Of a stretch of DNA of 64,000 nt, positions 35,276 to 44,746 are shown in pieces. This DNA is from JBKBUF01 sp046290815 (GTDB lineage: Bacteria; Bacteroidota; Bacteroidia; Cytophagales; Cytophagaceae). Made by a program: the position numbers and the translations under genes. The stretch is from NCBI GenBank assembly GCA_046290815.1, contig JBKBUF010000027.1, positions 1 to 64,000 on the forward strand. The letters run 5' to 3'. The notes beneath the pieces were generated by a model. It saw only the letters and a list, made by a program, of their open reading frames with translations. It was not told the origin of the DNA and ran no database searches. Positions within the stretch are counted from its first letter, which is position 1; each line of letters begins with the position of its first letter.

Positions 35276-35638
35276 CTACCCCTTCCCAAACTTCCTCTCA
35301 AAATAACTGTAGGCCTCGTTGAGTCTGCCGGTTATCAATTCAGCAGTTTTGCGGCTTTCCTCATTGTAATTATGGAGGTCAGGATGGTATTTTTTCATTA
35401 GCGATTTATAAGCAGCTTTAATTTGGTCAAAATTAGCACCGGGTGCCAATTCAAGATTGGCGTAATACTCTGCTTCCTTTTTATTTTCAGGGTTCTGATA
35501 AAGATTCTTATTCATAGGATCAGCCTGTTTTTGCTCAGTATGAAAAAATTCTTCAGCCGGTTCAACAGGCTTAGCTCCCGAAGATGACCCGGCATTAACA
35601 TTTGCTTTTAAAATATTTAAAAATCTTTTTAAAGGCAT
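35276..35638 (-). CDS. Small J-domain protein
   Basis: The ATG at 35638 (120 residues) is preferred to the frame's first codon at 35662. The N-terminus is basic and moderately hydrophobic, the middle is a Glu/Lys-rich linker, and residues 55-118 are a J domain: YYANLELAPGANFDQIKAAYKSLMKKYHPDLH contains the HPD motif that activates DnaK ATPase. There is no Gly/Phe region or zinc domain, so it is a class III J protein recruiting Hsp70 to a specific client. It lies between pspA and the metal-efflux operon. Confidence 0.8.
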   Translation of the reverse strand: MPLKRFLNILKANVNAGSSSGAKPVEPAEEFFHTEQKQADPMNKNLYQNPENKKEAEYYANLELAPGANFDQIKAAYKSLMKKYHPDLHNYNEESRKTAELITGRLNEAYSYFERKFGKG

Positions 35639-35711
35639 AAAAAAACAAAACACAAATAACAAAATCCAAACAACAATGGATGTGAAATTCGAAATAATTC
35701 TTAATTCTTAA

Positions 35712-36875
35712 TTACTCCTCTTCCCCTTCCCCCTTATGAATCTCCGCTGCCAGATAATATGCTCCTTCTAACACTACGTCTGCACCAGGATTTAGTTCTG
35801 TCATTGGAATCACTTCTGTATAACCACCATCGGAAACACCAACATTCACCTGAACCATTCTGAAATTGTTTTTACCGGTGTCAGATTTTTCTTTCACAAA
35901 AATGTATTTTGCATCACCATCTGAAATAATTGCCTTATCGGACAAAGAATTCACCTCCTCATTTCCGGTATAAACCTTTGCTCTCACATATCTTCCAGGC
36001 AATAGTTTGCTGTTTTTATTATTCTTTAACTCTCCATGAACTTCAATAGACTTGGTAGTAAGGTTCAAAGACTTTCCTACATTAAAAACTTCTGCTTCAA
36101 ACCAGCTTTCATCCTCTTCACTTAAAGCAAATAAAATTTTCTGATCTTCCTTTATCTTGTCTATATCTTTTTCGAACACATTTAGCACAACGTGGATATG
36201 ACTTACATCTACAATGGAAAACATTTCCTGAGAAGGATTAATATACCCACCGGTTGAAACCGATACCGTATTGATATAGCCATGTATAGGAGCTAAAACA
36301 GGAATGGAATTAACCACATTACCTTTAGCTACAGACAGAGGATTAATATTGATCAACTGCAGTCTTTTTTCAAGAGCATTTACAAGAGCTTTTTGTGAAA
36401 GATAATCTGATTCGGCCTGCTGAAATTTTTTCCCTGCTGACACATTTTCTTCATGAAGCTCCTTCTGTCTAAAATAATCTTTTTCCATAAAGGAAAAGGA
36501 TGCCAATGCTTTTAAATATTCCTGCTGCAGTTGTATAATTTCTGGATGCTCAATCACTGCCAGCAACTCGCCTTCTTTTACAAACTCACCGGGAATCACC
36601 TGGATATTCTTCACCATTCCTCCTACAAAACTGCTAACACTAGCCATCATCTGAGGAGGCAATTCAAGTCTGCCGTTGCATAGCACAACCGAACTTAAAT
36701 TACGTTTTTCAAATTTGCCCGTCACAATTCCTGCCTGTTTTATTTGTTCATCTGAAAGCGTGACAATGTCAGAAACTTCTTCAGTCTCTTCAGAAGCATT
36801 GGTCTCTGTCACTTTTGTCTGGCAGGCAAAAGTAAGCAGACAACAAACAAAAATTACAGCATTATTTATCTTCAT
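35712..36875 (-). CDS. Periplasmic adaptor (membrane fusion protein) of RND metal efflux pump
   Basis: A 387-residue protein from ATG 36875; the preceding GGAGGAAAT, which overlaps the last codons of the pump gene, supports this start. A lipoprotein signal (CLLTFACQT) anchors it in the membrane. The order is typical of CzcB/CusB: a beta-barrel strand, a lipoyl half (VKEGELLAVIEHPEIIQLQQEYLKA), a helical hairpin (80-160), then the second lipoyl half (VLAPIHGYINTVSVSTGGYI) and the barrel and membrane-proximal domains. It bridges the inner-membrane pump and outer-membrane channel encoded just upstream as one protein. Confidence 0.9.
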   Translation of the reverse strand: MKINNAVIFVCCLLTFACQTKVTETNASEETEEVSDIVTLSDEQIKQAGIVTGKFEKRNLSSVVLCNGRLELPPQMMASVSSFVGGMVKNIQVIPGEFVKEGELLAVIEHPEIIQLQQEYLKALASFSFMEKDYFRQKELHEENVSAGKKFQQAESDYLSQKALVNALEKRLQLININPLSVAKGNVVNSIPVLAPIHGYINTVSVSTGGYINPSQEMFSIVDVSHIHVVLNVFEKDIDKIKEDQKILFALSEEDESWFEAEVFNVGKSLNLTTKSIEVHGELKNNKNSKLLPGRYVRAKVYTGNEEVNSLSDKAIISDGDAKYIFVKEKSDTGKNNFRMVQVNVGVSDGGYTEVIPMTELNPGADVVLEGAYYLAAEIHKGEGEEE

Positions 36876-36876
36876 A

Positions 36877-39800
36877 TTAATTTCCTCCCAAAAGGTAGTC
36901 AAGATTAATTTTAACCTGGTTAAACTGATTAATTGTATTAAGATAGTTCCGCCTGATCTGCATGGCCTCTGTCAGGCTCTGAATGTATTCCAGATATCCG
37001 CTCTCGCCGGATCTGTACCCCTTTTCTGCAAACTGAATCAAAGAGGCTGACTGTGGCAGGGCTCTGCTGATATAATATTCCCTGCTGCGCTCCAATTTTT
37101 GATATTCTCTTTTCAGACGCTCTGCTTCTGTTTCCAGAAGCAATTTCTGATTTTGAAAATTGTATTGGGCTACCTGCTCATTCAATTCCGATGCTTTAAT
37201 TTTCGCCCTTGCCGGTTTCATCCATAATGGTATACCTATACCTCCGAAAACATAATGAAACCTGTCGCTCCTGCCATAAAACCTTTCAGGCTGTTCAGCA
37301 TGTTGACGATAAAACCCTATCAAGGTATGAGAAGTAACACCAAAATTTATTTCCGGAAAAAATGCGGAGCGGAATAGTTTTGTTTGTAATTTTGCTACCT
37401 CTACCTGCTGCCTTCCGGAAATAAGAATAGGATTTGCCTCAAGATTACCTTGCCCTGAAAATACAGGACTGTACTCAACAGAACTACCTGAACAGATAAC
37501 ATCTTCTGAAATATTCAGCAGCTTACCTAACTGCTTTCTTAAAATGTCAGCATCGGCCTGAGCCTGAAATAAAGCGTTCTGCACTTCCATAAGCCTGCTG
37601 TCGGCAGTGAGTTTTTCCAAATAATTTGATTCTCCGGTACGGTATCTCAGATCTGCACTGCGTGAAAAATTCTTGTAAATACTATCCTGATACCGGAAGA
37701 GTTTAATCATTTCTTCAGCCACCAGACATTGATAAAAGATAATCCTCACTTCACGCTGTAGCTGATTTTTTGAAACCGACAATCGCAACTCAGCACTTTT
37801 GATCAATTGATCAGACAGCTGAACATTTCTGGCATAAGATAAGGGAGATCCGAAATTCTGGCTTATGGAAAATGAATTATCAACTTCAAAACTATTGTAA
37901 TTACCATAGACAAAGCTAAGATTGGTAGTTGGAAGTTCAACAGCAGATCTTCTCAATACTCTATGCCTTTCACTTTCCAGAGACACAGCTCTGATGTTAG
38001 GGTTATTTTCCAGTGCAATGTTTACAGCTTCCTCTACATTAAGAGTTCTTGGTTGCTGTGCATAAGAAATCACCGGTAATAATAATGGCAATAAAAATAC
38101 TCCGGCTTTACCTAATGAAATATTTCCTGTATTTCCTGATCTGTTTTTTTCAGAATAACTATAAAGGACAGGCAATACAAGCAAAGTAAGAATGGTAGAT
38201 GTCACCAGTCCCCCGATAACTACAGTTGCCAATGGCTTTTGCACCTCGGCGCCTGCGCTACCTGAAAGTGCCATAGGAAGAAAACCGAGAGAAGCAACTG
38301 CAGCAGTCATAATGACAGGACGCAACCTTTCTTTTGTTCCTTCAAAAATTCTATCCGTAACATCAGACATGCCATCCTTTTCCAGTTGATTGAAGCAGGA
38401 TATTAATACAATCCCATTAAGTACAGCCACACCAAACAAAGCTATAAAGCCAATTCCGGCAGAAATACTGAAAGGCATATCGCGGAGATAAAGTGCAAAA
38501 ATACCACCTACTGCAGCAAAAGGAATTGCAGTAAAAATCATAATGGTTTGCTTCACTGAACCAAAAGTAAAATAAAGCAACATAAAAATTAATGCCAGCG
38601 CTACCGGAACAGCTACAGCCAAACGGTTTTTTGCTTCCAGCAGATTTTCAAATTGCCCGCCATAAGTTACATAATACCCGGGCTTTAGTTTAAGCTTAGA
38701 ATCCAGCGTTTCTTGTATTTCATTTACCAATGATTCAACATCTCGATTCCTGACATTGATACCTATTGTAATTCTTCTTTTGGCATCTTCTCTGGAAATC
38801 TGCATCGGACCTTTTTCATAATTTATCTCAGCCACCTCTGTTATCGGAATCTGCTGTCCGTTGGCAATTGGAATATAAAGACTTTTTACATCTGAAATAT
38901 TTTCCCGCAAACTTTCTTTTAATCTCACCACCAGCTCAAATCTTTTTTCCCCGTCAAATACCAAACCTGCTACCTCTCCTGCAAAAGCAGTTCTGACAAT
39001 ACTGTTTACATCATTTATATTTAAGCCATACCTGGCAAGATTTTCTCTTTTAAATTTAACCACTATCTGTGGCAGGCCTGTAACTTTCTCTACATATATA
39101 TCACCAACACCTTGTTTTTTACTTATAAGATCAGCGGCTTTTTGAGCCTTGGAAGAAAGCTCATCAAGATCCTCACCGAATATCTTCACTGCTATATCCT
39201 GTCTTACACCAGTCATCAGTTCATTAAAACGCATCTGGATAGGTTGCTGAAATCCGAATTCCACACCAGGTATAACGGAAAGCGCATCATTCATTTTTTC
39301 TGCCAGCTCTTCCCTGCCGGAGGCACTTACCCACTCACTTTTATCTTTTAAGATTACCATGAGATCGCAAGCCTCTATTGGCATAGGATCGGTAGGAATT
39401 TCTGCAGTACCGATCTTACCGATAACCTGTTTTACTTCAGGAAAATTTTTCAATAAAATATCTGCTGCTTTCTGCGATGTCTCAATAGTTTGAGACAAGG
39501 AACTTCCTGAAAGCAATCTTGTCTCTACGGCAAAATCACCTTCTTCAAGCGTCGGAAGAAATTCTCCTCCCAAACCGGAAAAGGTAAATAAAGAAATAAA
39601 AGTAAGAGCTATCGCAGTTCCTACAACAGTTTTCTTATGCTTCAGTGATTTAACCAAAAGTGGATTATAAATTTTTTGACAAAAGTTTATTATCCTATCA
39701 GAAATAGACGTTTGAGTTACATTTCCACCTTTTAATACCAAAGCAGACATCATTGGCACATAAGTAAGAGAAAGAATAAATGCACCCAAAATGGCAAACG

Positions 39801-41247
39801 ATACTGTTTGCGCCATAGGAGTAAACATCTTTCCTTCTATACCGGAAAGCGTTAGTATAGGAAGATAAACAATCAATATTATAATTTCCCCGAATGCTGC
39901 AGACTTTCGGATCTTCACTGCTGCCCCAAGCACTTCTTCGTCCAGTTCCTGCTGGCTTATTTCGGCAGTTCTATTGATTTTACTTATGCGGTGCACTATT
40001 GATTCTACAATTATCACAGCACCATCTACAATAATTCCGAAATCAATTGCTCCAAGGCTCATCAGATTTCCTGAAATTCCAAATACATTCATCATTGCTA
40101 TGGCAAACAACATGGAAAGCGGAATTACCGAAGCGACTACAAGCCCAGCCCGGAAATTACCCAACAGTAATACCAGCACGAAAACAACTATCAATCCGCC
40201 TTCAATAAGATTCTTTGAAACGGTGGTGATGGTTCTGTCTACCAATTCTGATCTGTCAAGGAACGGATCTATGTAAAGTCCTTCCGGTAAAGATTTTTCA
40301 ATCTTATCTATCCTTTCCTTTACATTTTTTATTACCTGACTTGAATTTTCCCCTTTAAGCATCAGCACAAGGCCACCTACCGCTTCCCCTTCATTATTTC
40401 TTGTCATGGCACCATATCTTACTGCTGATCCATATCTGATCTCTGCAACATCCCTTATCAGCAAGGGAACACCATTAACATTTTTTACCACCACAGTTTC
40501 CAGATCGCTTTTGCCTTTCACTAGCCCTACACTCCTGATAAAGTATGCATTTGGTTTTTTGTCAATGTAAGCTCCTCCTGTATTCTGATTATTTTTTTGC
40601 AAGGCTTCAAATAACTCAGGAATTGTTACTCCCATTCCTCTTAATCGTGAAGGGTCTATAGCGATTTCATATTGTCGCAGATTTCCTCCGAAAGAACTGA
40701 CATCAGCTATTCCGGGAGTACCCAGTAATTGACGCTTGACTATCCAATCCTGAATAGTCCTAAGGTCCATAGTACTAAATTTGTTTTCGTAACCTTCCTT
40801 GGCTCTGATGGTATATTGATAAATTTCGCTAAGTCCGGTAGAAATTGGAGCCATTTCAGGGACACCGTAACCGGGAGGTATCTGGGTTTGGGCAGATCTT
40901 ATTCTTTCGCTTACGTGCTGTCTGGCATCAAGAATATTAACATGGTCTTTGAATACTATCGTCACTACAGATAGTCCGAAACGGGAGATGGACCTCACTT
41001 CAACCACATCAGGGATAGTGGCCAGGGCTATCTCAACAGGATAGGTTATATATTTTTCAATCTCCTGCGCTGCTAATGTTGGGGCAGTAGTAATCACCTG
41101 CACCTGATTATTGGTAATATCCGGAACGGCATCTATCGGCAGCTTGCTAAGAGAATAAACTCCCCAAACAACAAGCGCCAGTACCATTATACCGGTTACC
41201 AGTTTATTCCTGATGGAAAATGCAATCAGGTCATCTATCAGTTTCAT
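36877..41247 (-). CDS. CzcA/CusA-family RND metal pump fused to TolC-like outer-membrane factor
   Basis: A 1456-residue fusion. Residues 1-1035 are a heavy-metal RND transporter with the usual 12 helices and two porter loops; TM4 holds IDFGIIVDGAVIIVES near residue 402, the Asp/Asp/Glu pattern of Zn/Co/Cd/Ni-type pumps rather than the Cu/Ag CusA pattern. A hydrophobic stretch (VFLLPLLLPVISYAQQ, near 1056) resembles an internal signal peptide with a cleavage site. The remaining 400 residues are an outer-membrane efflux protein: two OEP halves with long coiled coils such as LNVEEAVNIALENNPNI. Fused pump-channel genes are known in Bacteroidota. The adaptor gene follows immediately and a His-rich accessory gene precedes it. 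Confidence 0.92.
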   Translation of the reverse strand: MKLIDDLIAFSIRNKLVTGIMVLALVVWGVYSLSKLPIDAVPDITNNQVQVITTAPTLAAQEIEKYITYPVEIALATIPDVVEVRSISRFGLSVVTIVFKDHVNILDARQHVSERIRSAQTQIPPGYGVPEMAPISTGLSEIYQYTIRAKEGYENKFSTMDLRTIQDWIVKRQLLGTPGIADVSSFGGNLRQYEIAIDPSRLRGMGVTIPELFEALQKNNQNTGGAYIDKKPNAYFIRSVGLVKGKSDLETVVVKNVNGVPLLIRDVAEIRYGSAVRYGAMTRNNEGEAVGGLVLMLKGENSSQVIKNVKERIDKIEKSLPEGLYIDPFLDRSELVDRTITTVSKNLIEGGLIVVFVLVLLLGNFRAGLVVASVIPLSMLFAIAMMNVFGISGNLMSLGAIDFGIIVDGAVIIVESIVHRISKINRTAEISQQELDEEVLGAAVKIRKSAAFGEIIILIVYLPILTLSGIEGKMFTPMAQTVSFAILGAFILSLTYVPMMSALVLKGGNVTQTSISDRIINFCQKIYNPLLVKSLKHKKTVVGTAIALTFISLFTFSGLGGEFLPTLEEGDFAVETRLLSGSSLSQTIETSQKAADILLKNFPEVKQVIGKIGTAEIPTDPMPIEACDLMVILKDKSEWVSASGREELAEKMNDALSVIPGVEFGFQQPIQMRFNELMTGVRQDIAVKIFGEDLDELSSKAQKAADLISKKQGVGDIYVEKVTGLPQIVVKFKRENLARYGLNINDVNSIVRTAFAGEVAGLVFDGEKRFELVVRLKESLRENISDVKSLYIPIANGQQIPITEVAEINYEKGPMQISREDAKRRITIGINVRNRDVESLVNEIQETLDSKLKLKPGYYVTYGGQFENLLEAKNRLAVAVPVALALIFMLLYFTFGSVKQTIMIFTAIPFAAVGGIFALYLRDMPFSISAGIGFIALFGVAVLNGIVLISCFNQLEKDGMSDVTDRIFEGTKERLRPVIMTAAVASLGFLPMALSGSAGAEVQKPLATVVIGGLVTSTILTLLVLPVLYSYSEKNRSGNTGNISLGKAGVFLLPLLLPVISYAQQPRTLNVEEAVNIALENNPNIRAVSLESERHRVLRRSAVELPTTNLSFVYGNYNSFEVDNSFSISQNFGSPLSYARNVQLSDQLIKSAELRLSVSKNQLQREVRIIFYQCLVAEEMIKLFRYQDSIYKNFSRSADLRYRTGESNYLEKLTADSRLMEVQNALFQAQADADILRKQLGKLLNISEDVICSGSSVEYSPVFSGQGNLEANPILISGRQQVEVAKLQTKLFRSAFFPEINFGVTSHTLIGFYRQHAEQPERFYGRSDRFHYVFGGIGIPLWMKPARAKIKASELNEQVAQYNFQNQKLLLETEAERLKREYQKLERSREYYISRALPQSASLIQFAEKGYRSGESGYLEYIQSLTEAMQIRRNYLNTINQFNQVKINLDYLLGGN

Positions 41248-41264
41248 CTGCAGCGACTGTTTTA

Positions 41265-41801
41265 TTAATGATTATGTTCTTCGTTATCGTGATGATGATC
41301 ATGACCATTGTGTTCATGATCATGATCTGATTCATTGGCATGGGAACTGGTTTTATTTGGCACCCCTTCGATTTCAGAATGTCTGATAAGTCCGCCGGTA
41401 TAAGAAAGGCCAGACATCCACATAAAAGTCAGCAATGATCCTGCAATGATCAGCATATTGATAGCCGTCTTTAATTTTCCCTCTGCATTAAACTTAAGTA
41501 GTCCAATCAAAGCAAGGCAAGCAACACCAAGTGAAAAAATCATTCCCAATTTCCCCATTTCCTCATGTTCTTCCAGCATAGATTCATTTACGCCGGGCAA
41601 ATGTTCTACAACATGCTCAGCTTCGTCACCGGTCAGATAGACAGGAATTGCTACAATTCCGACAACAATAAATGTGATTAATCCGGCTCTTCTTAATCCT
41701 GTACTGCGCCAGATAAGACCGGATACATAGATAAAAAAGCCAAATAACATTCCAAGCAATGGAACGTGGTTAAGCATCAAATGCCAATGAGTTGAGTTCA
41801 T
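41265..41801 (-). CDS. Membrane protein with His-rich metal-binding tail
   Basis: A 178-residue protein with four or five membrane segments (about 12-30, 38-58, 85-103, 112-134) and a final 25-residue tail rich in His, Asp and Glu (DHDHEHNGHDHHHDNEEHNH). A conserved-looking HWHLMLNHVPLLG opening and a Met/Trp-rich helix (LLTFMWMSGLSYTGG) are notable. It is 17 bp upstream of the RND pump gene in the same direction. The tail should chelate divalent metals and may pass them to, or sense them for, the pump. Family not named with certainty. Confidence 0.7.
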   Translation of the reverse strand: MNSTHWHLMLNHVPLLGMLFGFFIYVSGLIWRSTGLRRAGLITFIVVGIVAIPVYLTGDEAEHVVEHLPGVNESMLEEHEEMGKLGMIFSLGVACLALIGLLKFNAEGKLKTAINMLIIAGSLLTFMWMSGLSYTGGLIRHSEIEGVPNKTSSHANESDHDHEHNGHDHHHDNEEHNH

Positions 41802-41944
41802 GGAAATAAAATTTAATTAAGGTTTACAATGAAAATACAAGTATAGGAATCAAAGCTGATATCTTATAATCGGACATAATTTGTCTGACCAAACGAAGGA
41901 CTGCTATTTAAGACCTCGGAAAATAAAGATAGATATCAGTATGA

Positions 41945-42319
41945 TTATGCCTTTGGAGGCTGCCAGAAGGAATGTACAAATCCGGAATAAGACGAAGATT
42001 CGTTTTGGTTAAAAGCCTCGTTGCGGACAGGTGATGGTACATATTCAAGCTTAATTTCAAAAAATGAAACAAGCAACGGACTTACAGTATGAAAATGACT
42101 AAAATAAGGAAGTTCACTATGGTTTTCTTTTGAAGAATGCTCAGAATCCAGGTAGTGCATCACCAAAAATTCTACAAAGCCAAGTTGTTCGTTTTCCTGA
42201 ATGTGGCTTTGGTAGTGGCGGCACAATTCAGGAATTTTGGATAATTCACAAGTATCATTCATCGGCAACAAACTGCTGCCAAGGAAAAACATACCTAAAA
42301 TGAATGAAATAAGTCTCAT
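41945..42319 (-). CDS. Small exported His-rich protein of metal-efflux locus
   Basis: A 124-residue protein with a hydrophobic N-terminus (residues 3-18) that may be a signal peptide. The rest is soluble with scattered Cys and His (CELSKIPELCRHYQSHIQ, HSSKENHSELPYFSHFHT) and a characteristic end SFWQPPKA. Small proteins ending in a WQPPK-type motif are, from memory, common companions of CusA/CzcA loci in Bacteroidota. Function unknown; periplasmic metal handling is a reasonable inference. Confidence 0.6.
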   Translation of the reverse strand: MRLISFILGMFFLGSSLLPMNDTCELSKIPELCRHYQSHIQENEQLGFVEFLVMHYLDSEHSSKENHSELPYFSHFHTVSPLLVSFFEIKLEYVPSPVRNEAFNQNESSSYSGFVHSFWQPPKA

Positions 42320-42416
42320 GTAACCTTATCCTTGATGTCTTAAACGAATAAATGGATAATATTCGTTTCCAAATTATCCATTTATTTGAATTAAGGAAAG
42401 GTTTTTTCACTGTAAA

Positions 42417-42872
42417 TCATTCATCCTCATACTTTCCGGTAAATTCTGACAGGCGGATTCTGTAAATAATCGTGTTTTCAGAGTGAGCGCCGGTTTTTGA
42501 AATATCATTAAGAAACTGAACATGAGGATGTTTGTCATCATTCACCAGTTCTTTAACCCTTGTAACCAGAGTATGAACCGCATTTCTGGCATCAGAACCT
42601 TTGAGTTCTTCATACACGCCCCATGCAAGTACACTTTTCCAGTCAGAAAAGTCCCTGATATTGTCTACCTGGAAGCAAACTTCAGGATTATTACGCATTA
42701 TATCAATTTTTGTCCCCTTACAACTATGGCCAAGGATACTCAGACTTTCCTTATCATAGCAGTATGTTACGGGAAGAATGAACATACGATCCTTGTCACT
42801 GAATCCAATTCTACCTATGTATTCAGAACTAAGCACTTCTTCAATATCCGGAGTTGTCAATGTTTTTATCAT
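42417..42872 (-). CDS. Pyridoxamine 5'-phosphate oxidase-like flavin-binding protein
   Basis: A 151-residue split-barrel protein. IEEVLSSEYIGRIGFSD and ILPVTYCYDKESLSILGHSCKGTKIDIMRNNPEVCFQVD follow the FMN-binding PNPOx/NimA pattern, with HSCKG as the phosphate-binding Ser/Lys segment. Members bind FMN, heme or F420 and reduce small molecules. It lies 12 bp after the universal stress protein gene in the same direction and is probably co-transcribed with it, a pairing found in stress loci. Substrate unknown. Confidence 0.8.
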   Translation of the reverse strand: MIKTLTTPDIEEVLSSEYIGRIGFSDKDRMFILPVTYCYDKESLSILGHSCKGTKIDIMRNNPEVCFQVDNIRDFSDWKSVLAWGVYEELKGSDARNAVHTLVTRVKELVNDDKHPHVQFLNDISKTGAHSENTIIYRIRLSEFTGKYEDE

Positions 42873-42884
42873 CTCTGTTAAAAT

Positions 42885-43736
42885 TTATTGGTCCAAATCA
42901 TTATCATGAAATACCAGTAAGGGAAGTTTCAGGCTCGAAGAAATTTTTCTAACTACACTTTTATGATACATACTTTCCATTAAAAAACTTCTTCGTTTAT
43001 TCATTACCAGCAGATCCGCTTTATGTTCTTCGATAAAATAATTAATTGTTTTCTCCACATCAGAACCAGCAACTGAATAAAACTTCAGATCAGAATCAGG
43101 AATAGCAGACAAAACAGAATCTTTAAATCTCAAGGAAGAATACTTTATACCATCGGTGTTGTCATCTACATGTATGAGAGAAATTTCAGGCGAATAAGGT
43201 TTAGTAAATGAAATCAGCGCCTTCAAATACTGTAAATCTTCCGGCAGAAAATTAGCTGCATATACTATCCTTTTGAAACTTGCGCTTTGAATTTTTCCCG
43301 GAACAAGCAAAACGGGACATTGTGCATTTTCCAACACCTCCCATGTAATGTCACCGAAAAAATATTTATCCCGGGAGAATCCTGTTCCTGTCGGAATTAT
43401 TATCAGATCGATATTGTACTTTTTAACTGCATTGACAATTTCTTTTGCCGGCTCTCCTTCCTCTATCTGAAAATTAAATTCCAGATCAGGTCTGAGCCTG
43501 TAAAGACTTTTGGAATATAGTTCCAGCCGATTTTTCAGGTTAACCTTGCTGCTTTCCCTCTCCCTACGGGAGATTCCATAAATAGGGGTTATAATACTTA
43601 AAACCGGAGGGGTGTATACATTCATCAGAATTATACGGGCATTATATCCGGAAAGAAAGGCAGAAGTATAAACCAAAGCATTTTCACATTTTTCAGTGAA
43701 ATTGACAGGCACCAGAATGTTCAAACGATTTTCCAT
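42885..43736 (-). CDS. Tandem universal stress protein
   Basis: From the ATG at 43736 (283 residues; the frame is open to 43775) the protein begins MENRLNILVPVNFTEKCENAL, the standard Usp start. Two Usp domains follow (residues 1-145 and 150-283). The first ends IDLIIIPTGTGF ... FFGDITWEVLENAQCPVLLVPG, which resembles the G-x2-G-x9-GS ATP-binding motif; the second ends ADLLVMNKRRSF ... KISSSLKLPLLVFH and has lost it. Tandem Usp proteins act as nucleotide-binding stress factors. It probably shares an operon with the PNPOx-like protein and lies near metal-efflux genes. Confidence 0.82.
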   Translation of the reverse strand: MENRLNILVPVNFTEKCENALVYTSAFLSGYNARIILMNVYTPPVLSIITPIYGISRRERESSKVNLKNRLELYSKSLYRLRPDLEFNFQIEEGEPAKEIVNAVKKYNIDLIIIPTGTGFSRDKYFFGDITWEVLENAQCPVLLVPGKIQSASFKRIVYAANFLPEDLQYLKALISFTKPYSPEISLIHVDDNTDGIKYSSLRFKDSVLSAIPDSDLKFYSVAGSDVEKTINYFIEEHKADLLVMNKRRSFLMESMYHKSVVRKISSSLKLPLLVFHDNDLDQ

Positions 43737-43859
43737 AGCTAAAAGCCCTGATATAATGCAAGGTCTAACCTTCAACCATATAATTTGTTAATCATAACAC
43801 ACTAATTTTTAAACCTCTTAGGGAGAATGGAGTTTTATTGTTTGTAACCAGAAGTTTTG

Positions 43860-44699
43860 ATGCAGGGAAAATCCTTCCTATATATCTCCATTTTCTTACT
43901 TGCTACAATTACCCGTAGCTACTGCTGTGATGATACTTTAACCAACAAAAAATCCATCAAGCGTATATATTTTCCTGTTCTTACCTTTCACCTGGGTGCT
44001 TCTGTATTGAATACAGACGGAGACATAAGGCTAAACAGCCCGAACCAACGAGGTACGGACCTTGACTATACAAAAGACCTTGGCTTTACGGGATTTGCCT
44101 ATATGCCCAGGGTAAATATTACAGTCCGCTTTAAGCGAAACCAGCTTTCATTTCTTGATTTCATCGGATTCAACAGAATTGCTGATACCGAGACCAGGAG
44201 GCCTTTCCGATTCGGATTTAAGGAATTTCCGGAAGGAACGGCCATCAGCTCACGCATGCATATTTACTCTGCCAATATTGCTTACAGACATACCATTATC
44301 AGTAACAGATTTGGAGACGTTGGAATCTTAGGAGGCTTCACAGGATCACACATTTATACTCTTATAACTTTACAAACAGATAAATCAGTAGGAGAAAGTG
44401 CCAAAATAATGTATGCATCTCCTCTTATAGGATTTGAGGCATTCTTTTTTCCCTCACAAAAGATTTTTATCCGTTGTGTTGCGCACTATTTCAACTCTCC
44501 ATTAACCGGATTCAATTTTGAATCACTATCATTTAAGCCAACGATCGAATATTTTTTTACAGAAAATATAGGTGCCGGATTCAGATACCACTATTTCAAT
44601 ACCATTGTCAATGACATGTACAAGGAAAGGTTTGACGGGCGGTTTGCATACCACTTTCACTCCTGGTCATTATTTGTATGCTATCGGGTATTTCGATAA
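43860..44699 (+). CDS. Outer-membrane beta-barrel protein of unknown function
   Basis: A 279-residue protein (ATG at 43860; a TTG lies one codon earlier). Signal peptide to about residue 22. The mature part is a series of amphipathic strands (YMPRVNITVRFKRNQLSFLDFIGFN, HIYSANIAYRHTII, GAGFRYHYFNTIVNDMYKERF) ending in LFVCYRVFR, as expected for an eight- to twelve-strand barrel. It is 47 bp upstream of a LytS-type histidine kinase gene and may be part of the same signalling operon. No named family. Confidence 0.65.
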   Translation: MQGKSFLYISIFLLATITRSYCCDDTLTNKKSIKRIYFPVLTFHLGASVLNTDGDIRLNSPNQRGTDLDYTKDLGFTGFAYMPRVNITVRFKRNQLSFLDFIGFNRIADTETRRPFRFGFKEFPEGTAISSRMHIYSANIAYRHTIISNRFGDVGILGGFTGSHIYTLITLQTDKSVGESAKIMYASPLIGFEAFFFPSQKIFIRCVAHYFNSPLTGFNFESLSFKPTIEYFFTENIGAGFRYHYFNTIVNDMYKERFDGRFAYHFHSWSLFVCYRVFR

Positions 44700-44746
44700 A
44701 GTTGAATGGATATTTAATTAAACTCAAAAATCTGAATTATTTAAAA

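Noticed and set aside
41873..41885. GACA-N5-TGTC palindrome as a metal-regulator operator
   Set aside because: Arms of only 4 bp are expected by chance in AT-rich DNA and no regulator gene is adjacent; left out for lack of support.
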